NCBI GenBank assembly: GCA_000310025.1
Contig: FN649735.1
Span: forward strand, 4,249,955-4,313,954
Length of the DNA: 64,000 nucleotides
Origin: Ectocarpus siliculosus
Taxonomy: Eukaryota; Sar; Phaeophyceae; Ectocarpales; Ectocarpaceae
Reading direction: 5' to 3'
Under the pieces are notes generated by a model. That model was not told where the DNA came from. It saw only the letters and a list, made by a program, of their open reading frames with translations, and did no database searches. Within the stretch, counting starts at the first letter, position 1; each line of letters starts with the position of its first letter. A program made the position numbers and the translations under genes. Shown here piece after piece: positions 46,407 through 58,029 of this stretch.

Positions 46407-47537
46407 CACTAAAAAGAAGATACTGCTCCAAAAATCGAAAAAAAGATATGTGAACTACTGCACATACCTAACAGGCATGCCAAGTGCGTAAAATCCACCA
46501 AAACATTTTGTACACTTCTACTGTACCATAACCAAAGGATGTTCCTGCACAAACGATTTACGGTCTGGTGACTCTTTAGATCTAACCGGTGCTGAAGGCT
46601 ACGACACGCCGCGCAAGGCTAGGACACACCGTGGCCGACCTAACCCAACCCAACCCGAACCCGAACCCTCCCCCACGGCCAGCAGCCTAGCGGCGGCGAA
46701 CTGGGTGAGACCGCGGCTGCGCAGCGTTGAGCCGCGTTCTCGGAATGCGGAACGGCGAGAGGTCGTTGAGGGTCACGGCCAGGGAACAACACCCGACCAA
46801 TCAGATGGCGTGAAACCGCTTCGATAGGAAGAGTCAACACAACAGACTTAATAACTGACAAACGAGCAGGTTCTGTACAAGACATGCACCGGGCCAGCTT
46901 TGCACGCAAGACATGCGTGCAGGACCACGTTTCTCTGGGGCACATCTGCTATTCTAGCTCTGGACCACCCACATCGTAAATATATCGCTCTCAATCCCGC
47001 TCCCTCACCATCAAACAAACATTGTGATGCCTCACTCCATGTGCGTATCGCACAGCATTAGTAGAAAGAAAATGTACAACAAGACAACCACCTCTTGGGG
47101 CGCAATCTTGCGACTGTTCGTTTTTCCACCCTGCTGGTGATAACAGCTCACAAATCTAGCTCATGTCTGTTCGAAAGTCGTGCTCTCCTGAACGCCCAAA
47201 CCCCAACTGCTGTTATGTAGTTATTACGAAGAAATCCGAACGACAACACACCACAAAGGTTGTCCGATGAACACAATACTGTGTGTCAGTACACTCCACA
47301 GTTCAAAATTATTACGAGGGGACGAAATTGTAAACAGCACGAAAGAAACATTCAATCCCGAACGATTACCGGCTCTGAATGCAGGAACAACGGCCCTCGC
47401 AGGGTGGATTGTTGGAGTCGGTTATCCACCAGTCCACGCCATCGCGCTTGCCCGCCTGAACCACCTCGACACCCACGCGTTCCACTCCACTTCTTCCGCC
47501 TAAGCGCCCCCATGGGTAGGCAGGTTCGGGGTCAAGA
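46407..47537. other. 3' flank of lipase B, no supported gene
   Basis: ORFs under 102 codons apart from shadows of the lipase exon. Short CCCAACC/CCCGAACC repeats at about 46644-46670. Nothing recognised. Confidence 0.35.
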
Positions 47538-50500
47538 CTATAGTTCCATTGAAGAAGAAGAATCGTCGGTGACGTCGAAGGAAGGACTGATTGTGACCTT
47601 GGAAGCTTTAAATGCCGCTTCCTTTGCCTGCCGGATCTCTTGCAGCTGCGCCTTTTTCCTTTCCATGTTGACGGGGATAACCTTGGACGACGAAGACGAG
47701 TCAACACGACGTGGGAGCTAAAGCGACGAGACGTACAGCCTTGGCTTTGGTATCCAAAGAGACAGGGGATCGTACGAAACAGCCTGAATGGCCATTCTTT
47801 CACCTCCTCCACTCTATTTTCGCTGTTGGCCGGAAGCCCCATCAACCTCGAGAAAACAAACCAAAACGTCGAAGAACACTCCCGTACAGCTCCACACTTA
47901 GGCACAGGGGCCTCTAAAAACATTTTGGAGATGGATGGAAACTTCGCAACACGCGAGGTGCTAGAGGTCTCACAATCTTGTCTCTGGATATTACAGTAGT
48001 TCCTGAACACCGTTACCGGCAACTTAACTGGAGGTGATGAGGGTGTCATCTTCGAGTACACTGGCTCTTTTGCCGTAAAAGAGTGGAAGGATGGGTGCAC
48101 CTCCCTCGTGATACCACAAAATTCGAAGGGATTTCCGTCGAAGCCGACCCTTCCGTATGACCCGTACGGTGAGCACGTCGACCGAAAGCTGTTCACACAA
48201 GCGCCCGGAGACGGCGGGGATGGCGACAAAAGCAACGGTTGAACCCTACCTTCTGCACGGCGTCTTTGACGACACTCTTGGTCTTGTCGAGAAGCGACAG
48301 CCTCGAGGCGATGACGGCTTGCTTGAACAGCCGGGCGTACTCCGAGGTGCCGTGGTCGTTGATCCCGTCGATCAGCTCCCCCCTGAAGAGAGCACTCATC
48401 CGCCCCAGCAGGCGGTCCCAGACGTTAGAGGTGCTGATGGCACCGCTGTCGGCGGAAGCCAGGTAGGGACGGGGGCAGAAGTGGGTCGAAAATGGTGAAA
48501 AAGTTGTTGAAAACGCAGGCGTCGACGCAGGAGGTTTGCGACGAAAACGTCGACGGAAAGACGAAGTTTGCGTCGAAGCCGTCTGTGACCGCTACGAGTT
48601 AGTTCCTCTTCCGTGCTGTTGCGAGAATAAACAGGGAAGTTCCGCGGTGATAGGAGAACATCAGTCAGCCTCCAAGCCCACGTAGCACGAAAAGGATAAA
48701 TGCACAGAGAGCGCTAACCCTAAGACGCAATAAAGAAGTTGCTGTATCATAGAAGAATACGAAGAACGAGCACTGGAACGTGGGGTACACCGTTGTCTTT
48801 ACGCCCCCCACGAGTAAATCTTTGTGCTATTGACACTTGTCACGACCAGAGCTTGTACGCGGTGGCAAAGGTAGGGGGACTGAGACGGAGGAGACACAGT
48901 GAGGCAAATTCGGGGAGGGGGAAGGGGTCGTGAGAGAATACTCCTGAACCATACAACTGCATCCGTGAAAATCGACGGCGGAATCAGCGACCATGGCGTC
49001 AATCGTTCGGTGGTACATGCATGCAGGCGGGCACAGGGGCTGATGGTGTTGTGTAGTTGAGTATCAACAAGCGCAAAACCCCTTTACGCAACGGGATGAG
49101 CCATCACCCTCAGAACGACCTGCTGTTCTGAGGAGGGGGGGGCAGTGTCTGTCACGACGAGGCAAGAGGTAAGGCCTGACGGCGACAACAAGAATACCCA
49201 CGGCCGGTAGGTAGCTGCAGGTCACGTGTTGCCACACATAGGGGTGCGTCATCGCTGCACGTACTAACCGTGAGGAGCTGCGACCCGGGGCCACGCAGAC
49301 AACAACTCCTCTGCGATGCACGCTTTCCAACTTATCGCCAGCACGAACGGTCATACTCCTTGCCAAGAAACGATCCACCCGAACGATACCCACCCACAAG
49401 CAAGCGCTTCGCCGAAACAAACTGGGGATAGTAAAGCTGTTCTCACAATCGGTTGAAGTTAACCTCTGTGCCGACGTGCGAGTAAGGAAAAGGAGGGATG
49501 CGGGGGACAATGTCGTTGTTGTTCCTGCAGCGGAAGTACTTGTCCTTCAGGGGGGTGCCGTGGTTCATCTTGGCGTCGAACGTCCTGGCCGCCATACCGT
49601 CAAAAACCCTGTTTCGGGGAAGAGCAGTCATTGGTGTTGGGTTGTTCGTGGTACAGTAGAGATTCCTGTATAGGGCCGGTAGGTGCCCAAAAAATTCACC
49701 GGCACAATACCGGACAGGCACTATTCAAAATATTGAGGATGGTTGGAAGTCAGTGTGTGCCCGCCGAAAACACCGGCATTATACCGGGCACCGGCGCTGT
49801 TCAACCGGCACTACACTAGTTATTGTACAACTTAACTAGGAAACCAAACGGAACTTTTGCTTTCAAGCGAACCTGGAGGGTGCACAGCAAAATCAGCAAT
49901 GCATACGAGCACACTCCAAGCAACGTAACGGTCCACCGAAAGCAGTGGGGCCATGTAGATTATACCGTAGTTACAGGCGCATGCAAGCTTGAAGATGTTC
50001 GATTACAAGAGACGCACGTGTTGTGTCGTTGAAGGAGCACAATACCTTGACTGTGTTCGTACACAACAGACAAATGCGTCGTGTCTCAACCGCCCTCCTC
50101 GCCGTGCTGTCTCAAGAACTCCAAGAGCTCAAAACCTTCATCGCCGTAGAGTACATCGCCACCCTCATTAACGCCATGGCCGCACAAGCAACGCTACCGT
50201 CAACACGAGCGTCGGAAACTAACCCAGCTGGTTCGTTCGTCGAATGGTAGATTCTCTTGGACGTCGTGTCGACCATTGAGCGCCAGCTCAAGTTAGACTA
50301 CGGTCTACGTCGAGCCTTCTCGTGGTGTAAGTAATGCCCTCCAGATAAGAACGAGTCCAAATGAAATTTCCACCCGGACTAGTTCGTCACAGATCTCAGA
50401 CCGGCGTTCAAAACGGGAGTGAGTTCGTCATGAGGTCGACGCTGCTCAAAACCGGGGAAGCATATTGTGCGCATAATTCTAGCGTATGGGGCGGTGCGTT

Positions 50501-52442
50501 TCGGGTTATCCCTGCCACTCTCAAGTCATACGATATGGACCAGTGCGTTGTCGCCAGCATACGCGGGGATCTCCAAGACAAGAAGTTGGGGGATTGGGTG
50601 CTAGACTAGTAGGGTGTGTCACCGAGAAGGAGCCGTGGGAAAAATCCCAGTTCCACCACATTACCGCGGGACGTTGTGGTTGCCGTGCTTCTCGTGTAAA
50701 GGGTGGTACAATCCCTGTCACGTGAACAAAGTATCTGCAACGCTCATCATGCTCTTCGATTACCGTGATACTCATCACGCAATTATCGCAGTGCTTGTCC
50801 GCGACCGTCTCACCGTGGGCTACCAATGGTATAAATCCCTGCGATATTCATGTCGTCCACAAACGACAGGCGGGCCGCGGCGATCGTCGCGAGAGCGCCT
50901 CCAAGAGAATGCCCCGCGATGTACAGCTTGCGGCTCTTGCCATGCTCATTGTAGAGGTTCTTGATCGTCTGGTACATACCGTTCTTGCTGGAGGGTAGCC
51001 ACACCGTGTCGACGCCGTCGTCGAAGCCCTGGCCAATATGATTGGGTCAATCTCACATTATTAATTGCTATTGGAGGTGTACGATCAACAAGTGTCGATG
51101 TCGTATGGAGTAGGGGTAGGGGTAAGAACTAAGAGGCGAGGAAAGAAGACACGGGTTCGGGATGGTAAGGCATGAAGTTCAGAGTAAGACTGCCGTCAGA
51201 GGTAGTGTGAGGTTACCATGGCATTTCTAGTTGTTTACTCGGGGCACGTCGCACATCGCCGGAGAAAGGAAGTAAGACCCCCGGAGACAGGAATGCATTA
51301 CCTTCTATTGTTTATGTGTAGATTCTTTCAACTAGTGTACAGCAGGTTTCGATTTGGGGGACATGGGATGAGGGAGAGGGACAAGGGGTTAGACTAGCCT
51401 TTCATAGGCGGTATTCCTCCCTACCAACACTGATAACGTAAGTAACTCGACCGTTGTAGCTCCGTTTTATCTCACCCGGTGCAAGTCGCAACCCTCTAGG
51501 TCGATTTTCCACTCATTCCGTGCCGATCTTAGCCCCATGTTAAGGTTTGTCGTCCAGTCCGTGAGCTCTTGAGTGCCTCGGAAGACCACCACGATCATGT
51601 CATCGTTCGCCGTCACAAACGCCTCCGTGTCGTGGATGGCATCCAGGATCGATCTTCCCGAAACCGCCGGGTCCGCCTGCTGATTCCGAGATAGAAACGT
51701 TGACGGAAATACGAAGCAGAACCGATGGCGATATCAAGCGTAGAAGATTTGATGCCGCTGATGTGCATTGCGCGAATGTTTTGAGTAAGACACATGTCTA
51801 GATGTCGTGCTGGTTGAATCTATCTAGCGAAACCTTTGGCTCTTGTCGCGCTGCTTTCACCCGGTAAGGTAAGGTTCGGCAGGAACCTTTGCAACAGAAA
51901 TATCGTCTACGACGGATCTGAAATGGCGATGCCCGGTCCGCCTGTTGAAAGCAGAGCAGAAACGTTGCACTACATGGATGTTCAGCCAAAGTGGATAGAG
52001 AACGAGAGGAAAGAGGGGTGTGGGGATGTAGGTAGCACTCACTCGTGGCGGTTACACCCAAACGAACGGCCCCTAAGTTTTCGTCGGATACATGCACACT
52101 ACGTCGATCACAGCGCGTCGGTCGCCCACTTCAGCGGTACCTGAACGACATGACGGTTACTCTCTACGCCCTTCACGGATACAATACACCGCACACCACA
52201 CACACGATGGCTACACACGAGAGAAGCTTTGGCAGGGAGGCCGCGAAGAAGGCACGTGCGTGTCTTTCTCTCGCCTCGAACCAATGGAAGCGATCGAACC
52301 CCAAGCCCGCGATCGTCTCGTTGCCGGTCAGCATCCCCTGGACCTCGCTCTTTTTCGAATATACCATCTTGCTCATCCTAGCAAAATAGTAGCCGTTTTG
52401 CAGGGAAAACGACGTGGCCGAGAGATCCGGCTTAAGCTCCAC
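47538..52442 (-). CDS. class 3 lipase (alpha/beta hydrolase), lipase B; paralogue of lipase A
   Basis: Minus-strand exons 52442-52275, 51676-51476, 51028-50814, 49608-49447, 48445-48250 and 47681-47538 give 361 residues ending at TAG. They mirror lipase A exon for exon, with identical intron phases. Exon 1 reads GLGFDRFHWFE, exon 2 VVVFRGTQELTDW, exon 3 GHSLGGALATIAAARLS and YTIGSPR, exon 4 RNNNDIV and SHVGTEVNF (likely catalytic Asp and His), and exon 6 a helical KKAQLQEIRQAKEAAFKASK with an acidic Ser-rich end that lipase A lacks. The exon 1 donor would be GC (GAG|GCGAGA), not GT, which may weaken splicing or mark decay; the other sites are GT-AG. Sequence upstream stays open to 52514, but the start codon was not found. 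A hydrophobic ORF at 53004-52696 could be a 5' exon but has no established join. Intron 3 carries a MITE. Confidence 0.8.
49654..49825. mobile_element. 172-bp TA-flanked MITE in lipase B intron 3
   Basis: Flanked by TA (49652-49653 and 49826-49827). Ends are CAGTAGAGATTCCTGTATAG... and, inverted, CAATAACTAGTGTAGTGCCGG, imperfect inverted repeats. Inside, a unit CACCGGCA..ATACCGG..CA occurs twice (about 49697 and 49774). Consistent with a small mariner/pogo-type MITE. Confidence 0.5.
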
Positions 52443-52514
52443 CTGTCGAACGGCGGCGAGTTGTTCATCGGACGGCGGGAAGGGTTTCGTTTCGGCTTGA
52501 GCCCTACTTTTCAC

Positions 52515-54339
52515 ACCGGACCTGGGTAGTAGCTGTTTTGGTCAAATACTGTAATATAGGGAACCGTTTGCCGGGGAACCCGTTAGGGCCGTTAGGGGAT
52601 ATAAGCAGTTCTTCTATGGGAATAGACTAGGAGGCCTAGAAATCGAAAATCTTGATTGCAGCAGCAGCAGGTACGTTTCGTAGCCTTCACCTAGGTCAAT
52701 ACCTGCCTAGCACGGGCGTTCGTCGTGGAATAGTAGAGGCGATCACAGTGTTCCCAACAGCGCCTCTGCGCATTGAAGCTCTACGCCAAGCAAAGACGCT
52801 GTGATGCACGCAGGGGGGTCCAAGAATGATACAGTAGATGCGTCGAATTAGGGCGAGGGTTAGCGCTAGAAGTACGGCGGGAAGAAACACAGCAAGTACG
52901 AACTTCGAGAGGAACCAAAAATGCTGCAGTTGGACAACAAAATAAACATGCTTCCTACGTCCATCTAACCAACCCCAAAACTGAACCGGTATCTGTCGAC
53001 GCATGTGACCACATTGCCGACGCTGGCAATGGCGATATCATGGGGGCGGAGGTACGCCAAAAGGACAGACAGGACCCTCAATTCTCATGCGCACGTCGAC
53101 AGATCCATACCCTACATTATACCATATGGCGAAAGAGGCGTGCGAGAATAGAGGCGTGCGATAACAGTTGTTCTCGCACGCGCCGCTGCCCAATAGCATG
53201 AACATCTCGTAGCTCAATCGTGTCCCCTTACGCACAAAATTCTAATGTACGCACTGCTCATCGGGGGTAGAGTTACGATCGAAACACACATTGAGATCGA
53301 CCACGCCGTCAGTCTGTCGCAGTGCACCAAACACCTGATAGGTTTTTTTTTTTCCAAACACCTGGTAGGGTTGTTATTACCGCCTCCGACTGCACAATGT
53401 ACACTTGAAGTTATCTTGCGACTTTCCTGTACGAAACAAGGACGACGACGGCACCCATTGGGCGGAGTAACTTTCGATGATTTTCCGCACCTCTGACGCG
53501 ACCTCCACCAAGTTCGCTTCGAACGGGGGGACGATGACTACATCATCTTCGCGTAGGGTACCTCGGGGCTGGCTCTGGGCGCTGTCCGCAAACGACAGAC
53601 GATATCCATGGGAGGGGCGGGAAGACAGCTAGAGAGTGAGGGGTGGGGGGGGGCACGACGGAACACAGCAGTAAGTGTGCATCGTGTCCGCATTTGTATG
53701 TACGCGTGCTGAAATATGCGTTGGACATCGTGGAGGTGCTGTAAGTAGCTGTGGGCAACGCACTCCACATTTTGGTGGTCACCCATCTCGTTTGTCGGAC
53801 TGGTGTGTATCGTGGGAAGGTAGAAGATGAAAGGTTGGCGTCTACAGTAGATCTTCAACTTTTTGCGTGTTTGGGCAAGTGTTTGGGCGCACAGGGCAAA
53901 TAGGACGAGGGCGGCCTCTTCCTTCCTTGTTGAGACATGTGTTTAGCTAACAAACAAAAAAACAAGTACACGTGCTGACCCTTGCCGAAAGAGTATCTGG
54001 ATGCATGGAAAAAGTCGCATTGTGCGTGCCCTGCTGTCTAGCTTGACTACACAGCAGCCACAAGACTATGTACGCACAGCACTGCTGAGGGCAAGGTGAA
54101 TGAGAAACGTCATGCCAAAATCTGGATCTTTAGACTATTGTACAACAGTTTTCGCTGACTCTTTTCGCTCTTTTCGGTCTGGAACAACGAACGTGATCAT
54201 AATAAAGCGACTCGTTTTCACCTCTAGCCTAGACTACACGTCGCAACCCCGTTCACGGAGACAAATTTCTGTATGTGACGGAGCCGGGTGTTGGCGCACC
54301 GGGAACGCTCACTATTGCGTGATCCACAAAGATGGTATG
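52515..54339. other. upstream of lipase B, no supported gene
   Basis: Expected to hold the promoter and 5' exon(s) of lipase B. A minus-strand ORF (53004-52696) includes a strongly hydrophobic run (FVLAVFLPAVLLALTLALIR). No TATA-like or other regulatory site could be singled out. Confidence 0.35.
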
Positions 54340-55300
54340 TGCTCAAAAGAAGAACGAAAAATTATTTCCTCGACCGACCTCGGATGGATCGCTGCTGGTG
54401 GCATCGACTCCGCCGTACAGCGGTGATGAGCTTACCCGGTGCTGGTGAAGCTTGCCACAGCCGCCGCTGCCGCTGCCGCCGCCGCCACGGCGCTGGCCCA
54501 TATTCTCGTGATGGCCCTCATGTCCACAACTCCCACAGTCCACCCGCAGCGGAATAAACCAGACTGCGAACAAACGCCTCTCTCTCTCTCCCTCTCAACC
54601 CCTCCCTCGCTCGCTCTCCCCCCCCCCCCCCCCCCTCTTTTTTTTGGCCCTATTTCCCTTCCCGGACCAACGGTTGCCACCGGGGGTTGGGCCGTCCCCG
54701 CCAGCGGCTTCCCTTTCCCCCCATTGAATTTTGAAAAAAGAAAAAGAGGGGGTGACCCGCGACNNNNNNNNNNNNNNNNNNNNNNNNNNNNNNNNNNNNN
54801 NNNNNNNNNNNNNNNNNNNNNNNNNNNNNNNNNNNNNNNNNNNNNNNNNNNNNNNNNNNNNNNAAAAAAAAGGAGGAAAATTTTTTTCCTCGCCGGCCTT
54901 GGGAGGGAGCGGGGGGGGGGGCTTGGATTCCCCGGTACGGGGGTGGGGGGTTTCCCCGGTCTGGGGAAAGCTGCCCCCCGCCCCCGCGGCGGCTCCCCCC
55001 CCCCCCCGGGGGTTGGCCCTTTTTTTGGGGGGGGCCCTCAGTTCCCAAATTCCCCCATCCCCCCCGCGGGGGAATAACCCGGAGGGGGAACAAAGCCCTT
55101 TTTTTTTTTCCTTTTAAACCCTTCCCTGGTTGGTTTTCCCCCCCCCCCCCCCCCCTCTCTCTCTTGGCACTATGTCGCTGCCGGGACGATCGGTTGCTAC
55201 TGCGGGTTGTGCTGTCCCTGCGAGCGGCTTCCGTTGCCCCCTAGTGAATTTGGAGAAAGGACGAGGAGGGGGTGACGTGCGACGGGTCACGCGGGACGTC
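54340..55300. other. probable assembly artefact: two overlapping, badly called contig ends around gap 2
   Basis: 54340-54763 and 54864-55290 align end to end over the same order of landmarks. The right part of the first copy (after the C-run at about 54610-54624) and the left part of the second (before the C-run at about 55138-55155) are homopolymer-smeared versions of the clean parts of the other. GGCACTATGTCGCTGCCGGG (55166) corresponds to GGCCCTATTTCCCTTCCCGG (54645). The real sequence is probably 54340-54624 joined to about 55138 onward. ORFs here should not be annotated. Confidence 0.75.
54764..54863. other. assembly gap 2 (100 N), probably false
   Basis: Placeholder 100-N gap between two contig ends that appear to overlap. 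Confidence 0.9.
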
Positions 55301-55919
55301 CGACGGGTGTATGTGTGGATACCAAATTTTTCCGAAAAAGGCAGACCACAAGAAAACCACGAGCAAAATTCCCAGCATGATGATAGACGTTCGTCTCCGT
55401 TCACCTGGATCCACACGACGAGTAAATCTTGGTGAGCATGATAAGGTATTGTTCTCGCAAAATACTACTTCAGGAGATACTTTTGGTCAGATGTCACCCA
55501 GTCATCAGTCAGCCAATCGGTTCCTTCATGGTGTGTGCAAGTCTGTAGACTATATAGTCTGAGAACAAGGTGTGTGTTCTTCTTTATTAGGAGTATTTTT
55601 TTCAATAATTCAGTCCTCGAAGGAACCCGACAAAAATAAAGAGCCGCAACGCTATTTACTACTGGTTCATATTTACTTACAAACCATCAGTATCATCATG
55701 CATGCATCCAAGTTGCCCCAAATGAAACAGGGTTCTCTTTGTTCCTGTCTAGAATCGCGGCCTTGACACTCAGGATTGATTTCGGTGGCGCGGTGTCTCC
55801 CATGACCATGTCTGTGACATTATGTACGGACCTCAACGAAGGCAAGGAGATTAATGCAACTCGTGGGAGTAAGGTCTGTTCCATAGATGAAAAAGATGAA
55901 ACACAGCGAGGTCGAAGAG
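55301..55919. other. no supported gene
   Basis: ORFs under 102 codons, nothing recognisable. Confidence 0.35.
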
Positions 55920-56360
55920 CCCTTCCAGGGTACCCTCGCTAGATGGAGACCGAGGTCGCGGTGGTAAATTTAATCCACTACTAGCTGTAATAGAAGGCGG
56001 CAGCTATTGATCTCGATATTTGTTGAGGAGGAACGTCTCGAAGAGAGTAAGATCGAGTGTCACCGAAGGGGACGGCAGGGTAGCCATAAGGCTGAGACTT
56101 TCTTCCCCCCACAGCCCATCTCCGCGCAGCAGGTAGCTTTGGGGTTTCTTGGTGTTCAACGATCAGTAATTTACTCCGCTCAGACCGTACCTTACAGTCC
56201 TTTTTTATCACCAGTTTAATATGCAACGCCACCTCCACACACACCTGCCCTCACGTCAACCCCCCCCTTGATGCGCCATACACCCATCCCTGCTAAAGAT
56301 TTGAACAGATGGATTTTGGCGGGCTCAAGGTATTGGGTGACCTTCGTGGAAGAATCACCT
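55920..56360 (+). repeat. dispersed repeat family 2, copy c (diverged)
   Basis: Collinear with 37200-37600: CCTCGCTAGATGGAGACCGA, GATCTCGATATTTGTTGAGG, TCACCGAAGGGGACGGCAG and TTTACTCCGCTCAGACCGTA. More diverged than copies a and b are from each other. Confidence 0.55.
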
Positions 56361-58029
56361 CTAGACTGCAATACCCCTGTCCTCCACAAAAAGTGCTACT
56401 TCGAGTAGTTACCGATGTATCGACTTGGCAATCCCAACGGGGAAAGTCTGTCGCAATAACGGGCGAGAACCTCGCTCGTTTCGACCGACAGAAGCACCAA
56501 CCAGAAGTCAGAGATTGAGAGACAGCGCCCACTTAATTTCGAAAATCAAGAAACGCCTTAAAAAGTGGCTCCGTAAAGTATCCCGGACAGACCCCGTCCG
56601 CCACACCCGTCAATTATTTTGATCCCAACACCCCCAGCCTTCATTTTCCCATGTATAACCGCAATCGGCATACCTCGCACGACAACCCCTCGAGCAGGCA
56701 GATGGCAACGGGAAACAGGAAGAAAGAAAGAACGACAGAAAGAAAGAGTGGAAGAAAAAGGCCACGTGCATACCGCCTGACGACCTCGACGTAAAATCTC
56801 TGACGTTGTTTCTAAAACACCCTCCCCGCCTTGCCCCTTGCACCGGATGCCCCAAAGTGTGCGATGTGCGAAAAAGAAGTCAACGAACGGCACAGAGTCT
56901 TTCGCAGGACGCTTCGAGGACCAACGACAGAGACAGGTGCGCCGATACGGCGTTCCGCAAGACTTATCTACGTCACGTATCTCCTCGGCGTGCCGGTCGA
57001 CGGGCGGCCAGAAACCGCCTGCATCGCTCAAAGGGCTGTGGTGTCAAAAACACGGCGAAACATTCAGCGTTTCAAACTTCAACAAATACTTTTTGTATGT
57101 AAGTTGTAGGAACACTTCGTTTCTCACGGCAGGTGGCCGCTTTTTAGGTTGGTTCTCGACCGCCCTCCCGTGCTACACCCCCCTCCCCCCAACCAAGCCT
57201 TCAGAAGGTAGACACGGGGACAGGCAGCTCGTCGTTGCGAGGGGGGGGCTAAACATTGCACCCCCAGCCTTCTCCTTCAAAGACTCACTAAAAGCGGCAC
57301 AGCAGAAAAATATCACCAGTGTCTTAATGGGGCTGGGGGACGTGGCCATCTACGTAGAAATTTCTAGTCGCTGCCGGCAGTTTCACCTGCCGTGGGAATG
57401 AAAGAGAGTACGGAACAACAAGAGAAGGGGTATCGACGAGCGGGGATCATATTTAGCTGCTTGGGCAGACAAAATTCAAGAAAAGTTGAACGCACTTTTC
57501 AAGGGTATGGCGGCGGGCAGCGAGCAAGCCATCTATGGCACTGACTACAGGCCGTGAGACTGCAGCGGAGGAAGAGACCACTATTGTGTATGACATGTGT
57601 CACAATACAGGCAGGCTGAAGACTTCAAACAGGCAACGACAACGACCAAAATACATCGACACTGGAGACGGCCAGATGCGCTCACCACTATTCCGTCCAT
57701 TTCCGGAGTAACGATCACTTGGCAGCCGAGTCGCGACCTGACACAAAGAGGGCCAATATATCAAAGTGACGCGGGCGGGGTCAGACACATACGGTAGGAA
57801 AGGACTGTGCGTAGCAAAAATCATCACCTGCAGACTCGCGACAAACGTGTCAAAACGAATCAACACAAACCGGACCAGACCATCGAGGACGAATTTCAAC
57901 CACTCGTGTTCTCTTTCGCCAGTCAACGCCCCACACGCACACGCGACCGCTCTGAGACTGGCGAATTTTCATTGGTCAGCCGGTTAGCGCGGTCGATGCT
58001 AACATGAAAACATACACACGAAGACTCAC
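56361..58029. other. no firmly supported gene
   Basis: A plus-strand frame at 56831-57106 (CAMCEKEVNERHRVF, then YVTYLLGVPVDGRPETACIA) looks protein-like but is unrecognised. The third exon of the neighbouring ferredoxin was sought here and not found. The tRNA-like repeat lies at 57971-58003. Confidence 0.3.
57971..58003 (+). repeat. short tRNA-like repeat, copy 3
   Basis: ATTGGTCAGCCGGTTAGCGC and then GGTCGATGCTAAC is identical in core to the copy at 45800-45832, 12 kb away. Lies about 25 bp beyond the ferredoxin exon's donor site. Confidence 0.5.

Noticed and set aside
47366-48235. 289-codon minus-strand ORF as a gene of its own
   Set aside because: It runs through lipase B intron 5 and overlaps exon 6 in a different frame. 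The lipase model explains the coding signal.
52696-53004. Hydrophobic minus-strand ORF as lipase B first exon
   Set aside because: A membrane-like run is present, but no phase-consistent donor to 52442 was found and lipase A shows no counterpart. Left as a possibility only.
54439-55117. Pro/Gly-rich ORFs across gap 2
   Set aside because: Homopolymer-smeared contig ends plus N; the reading frames are artefacts.
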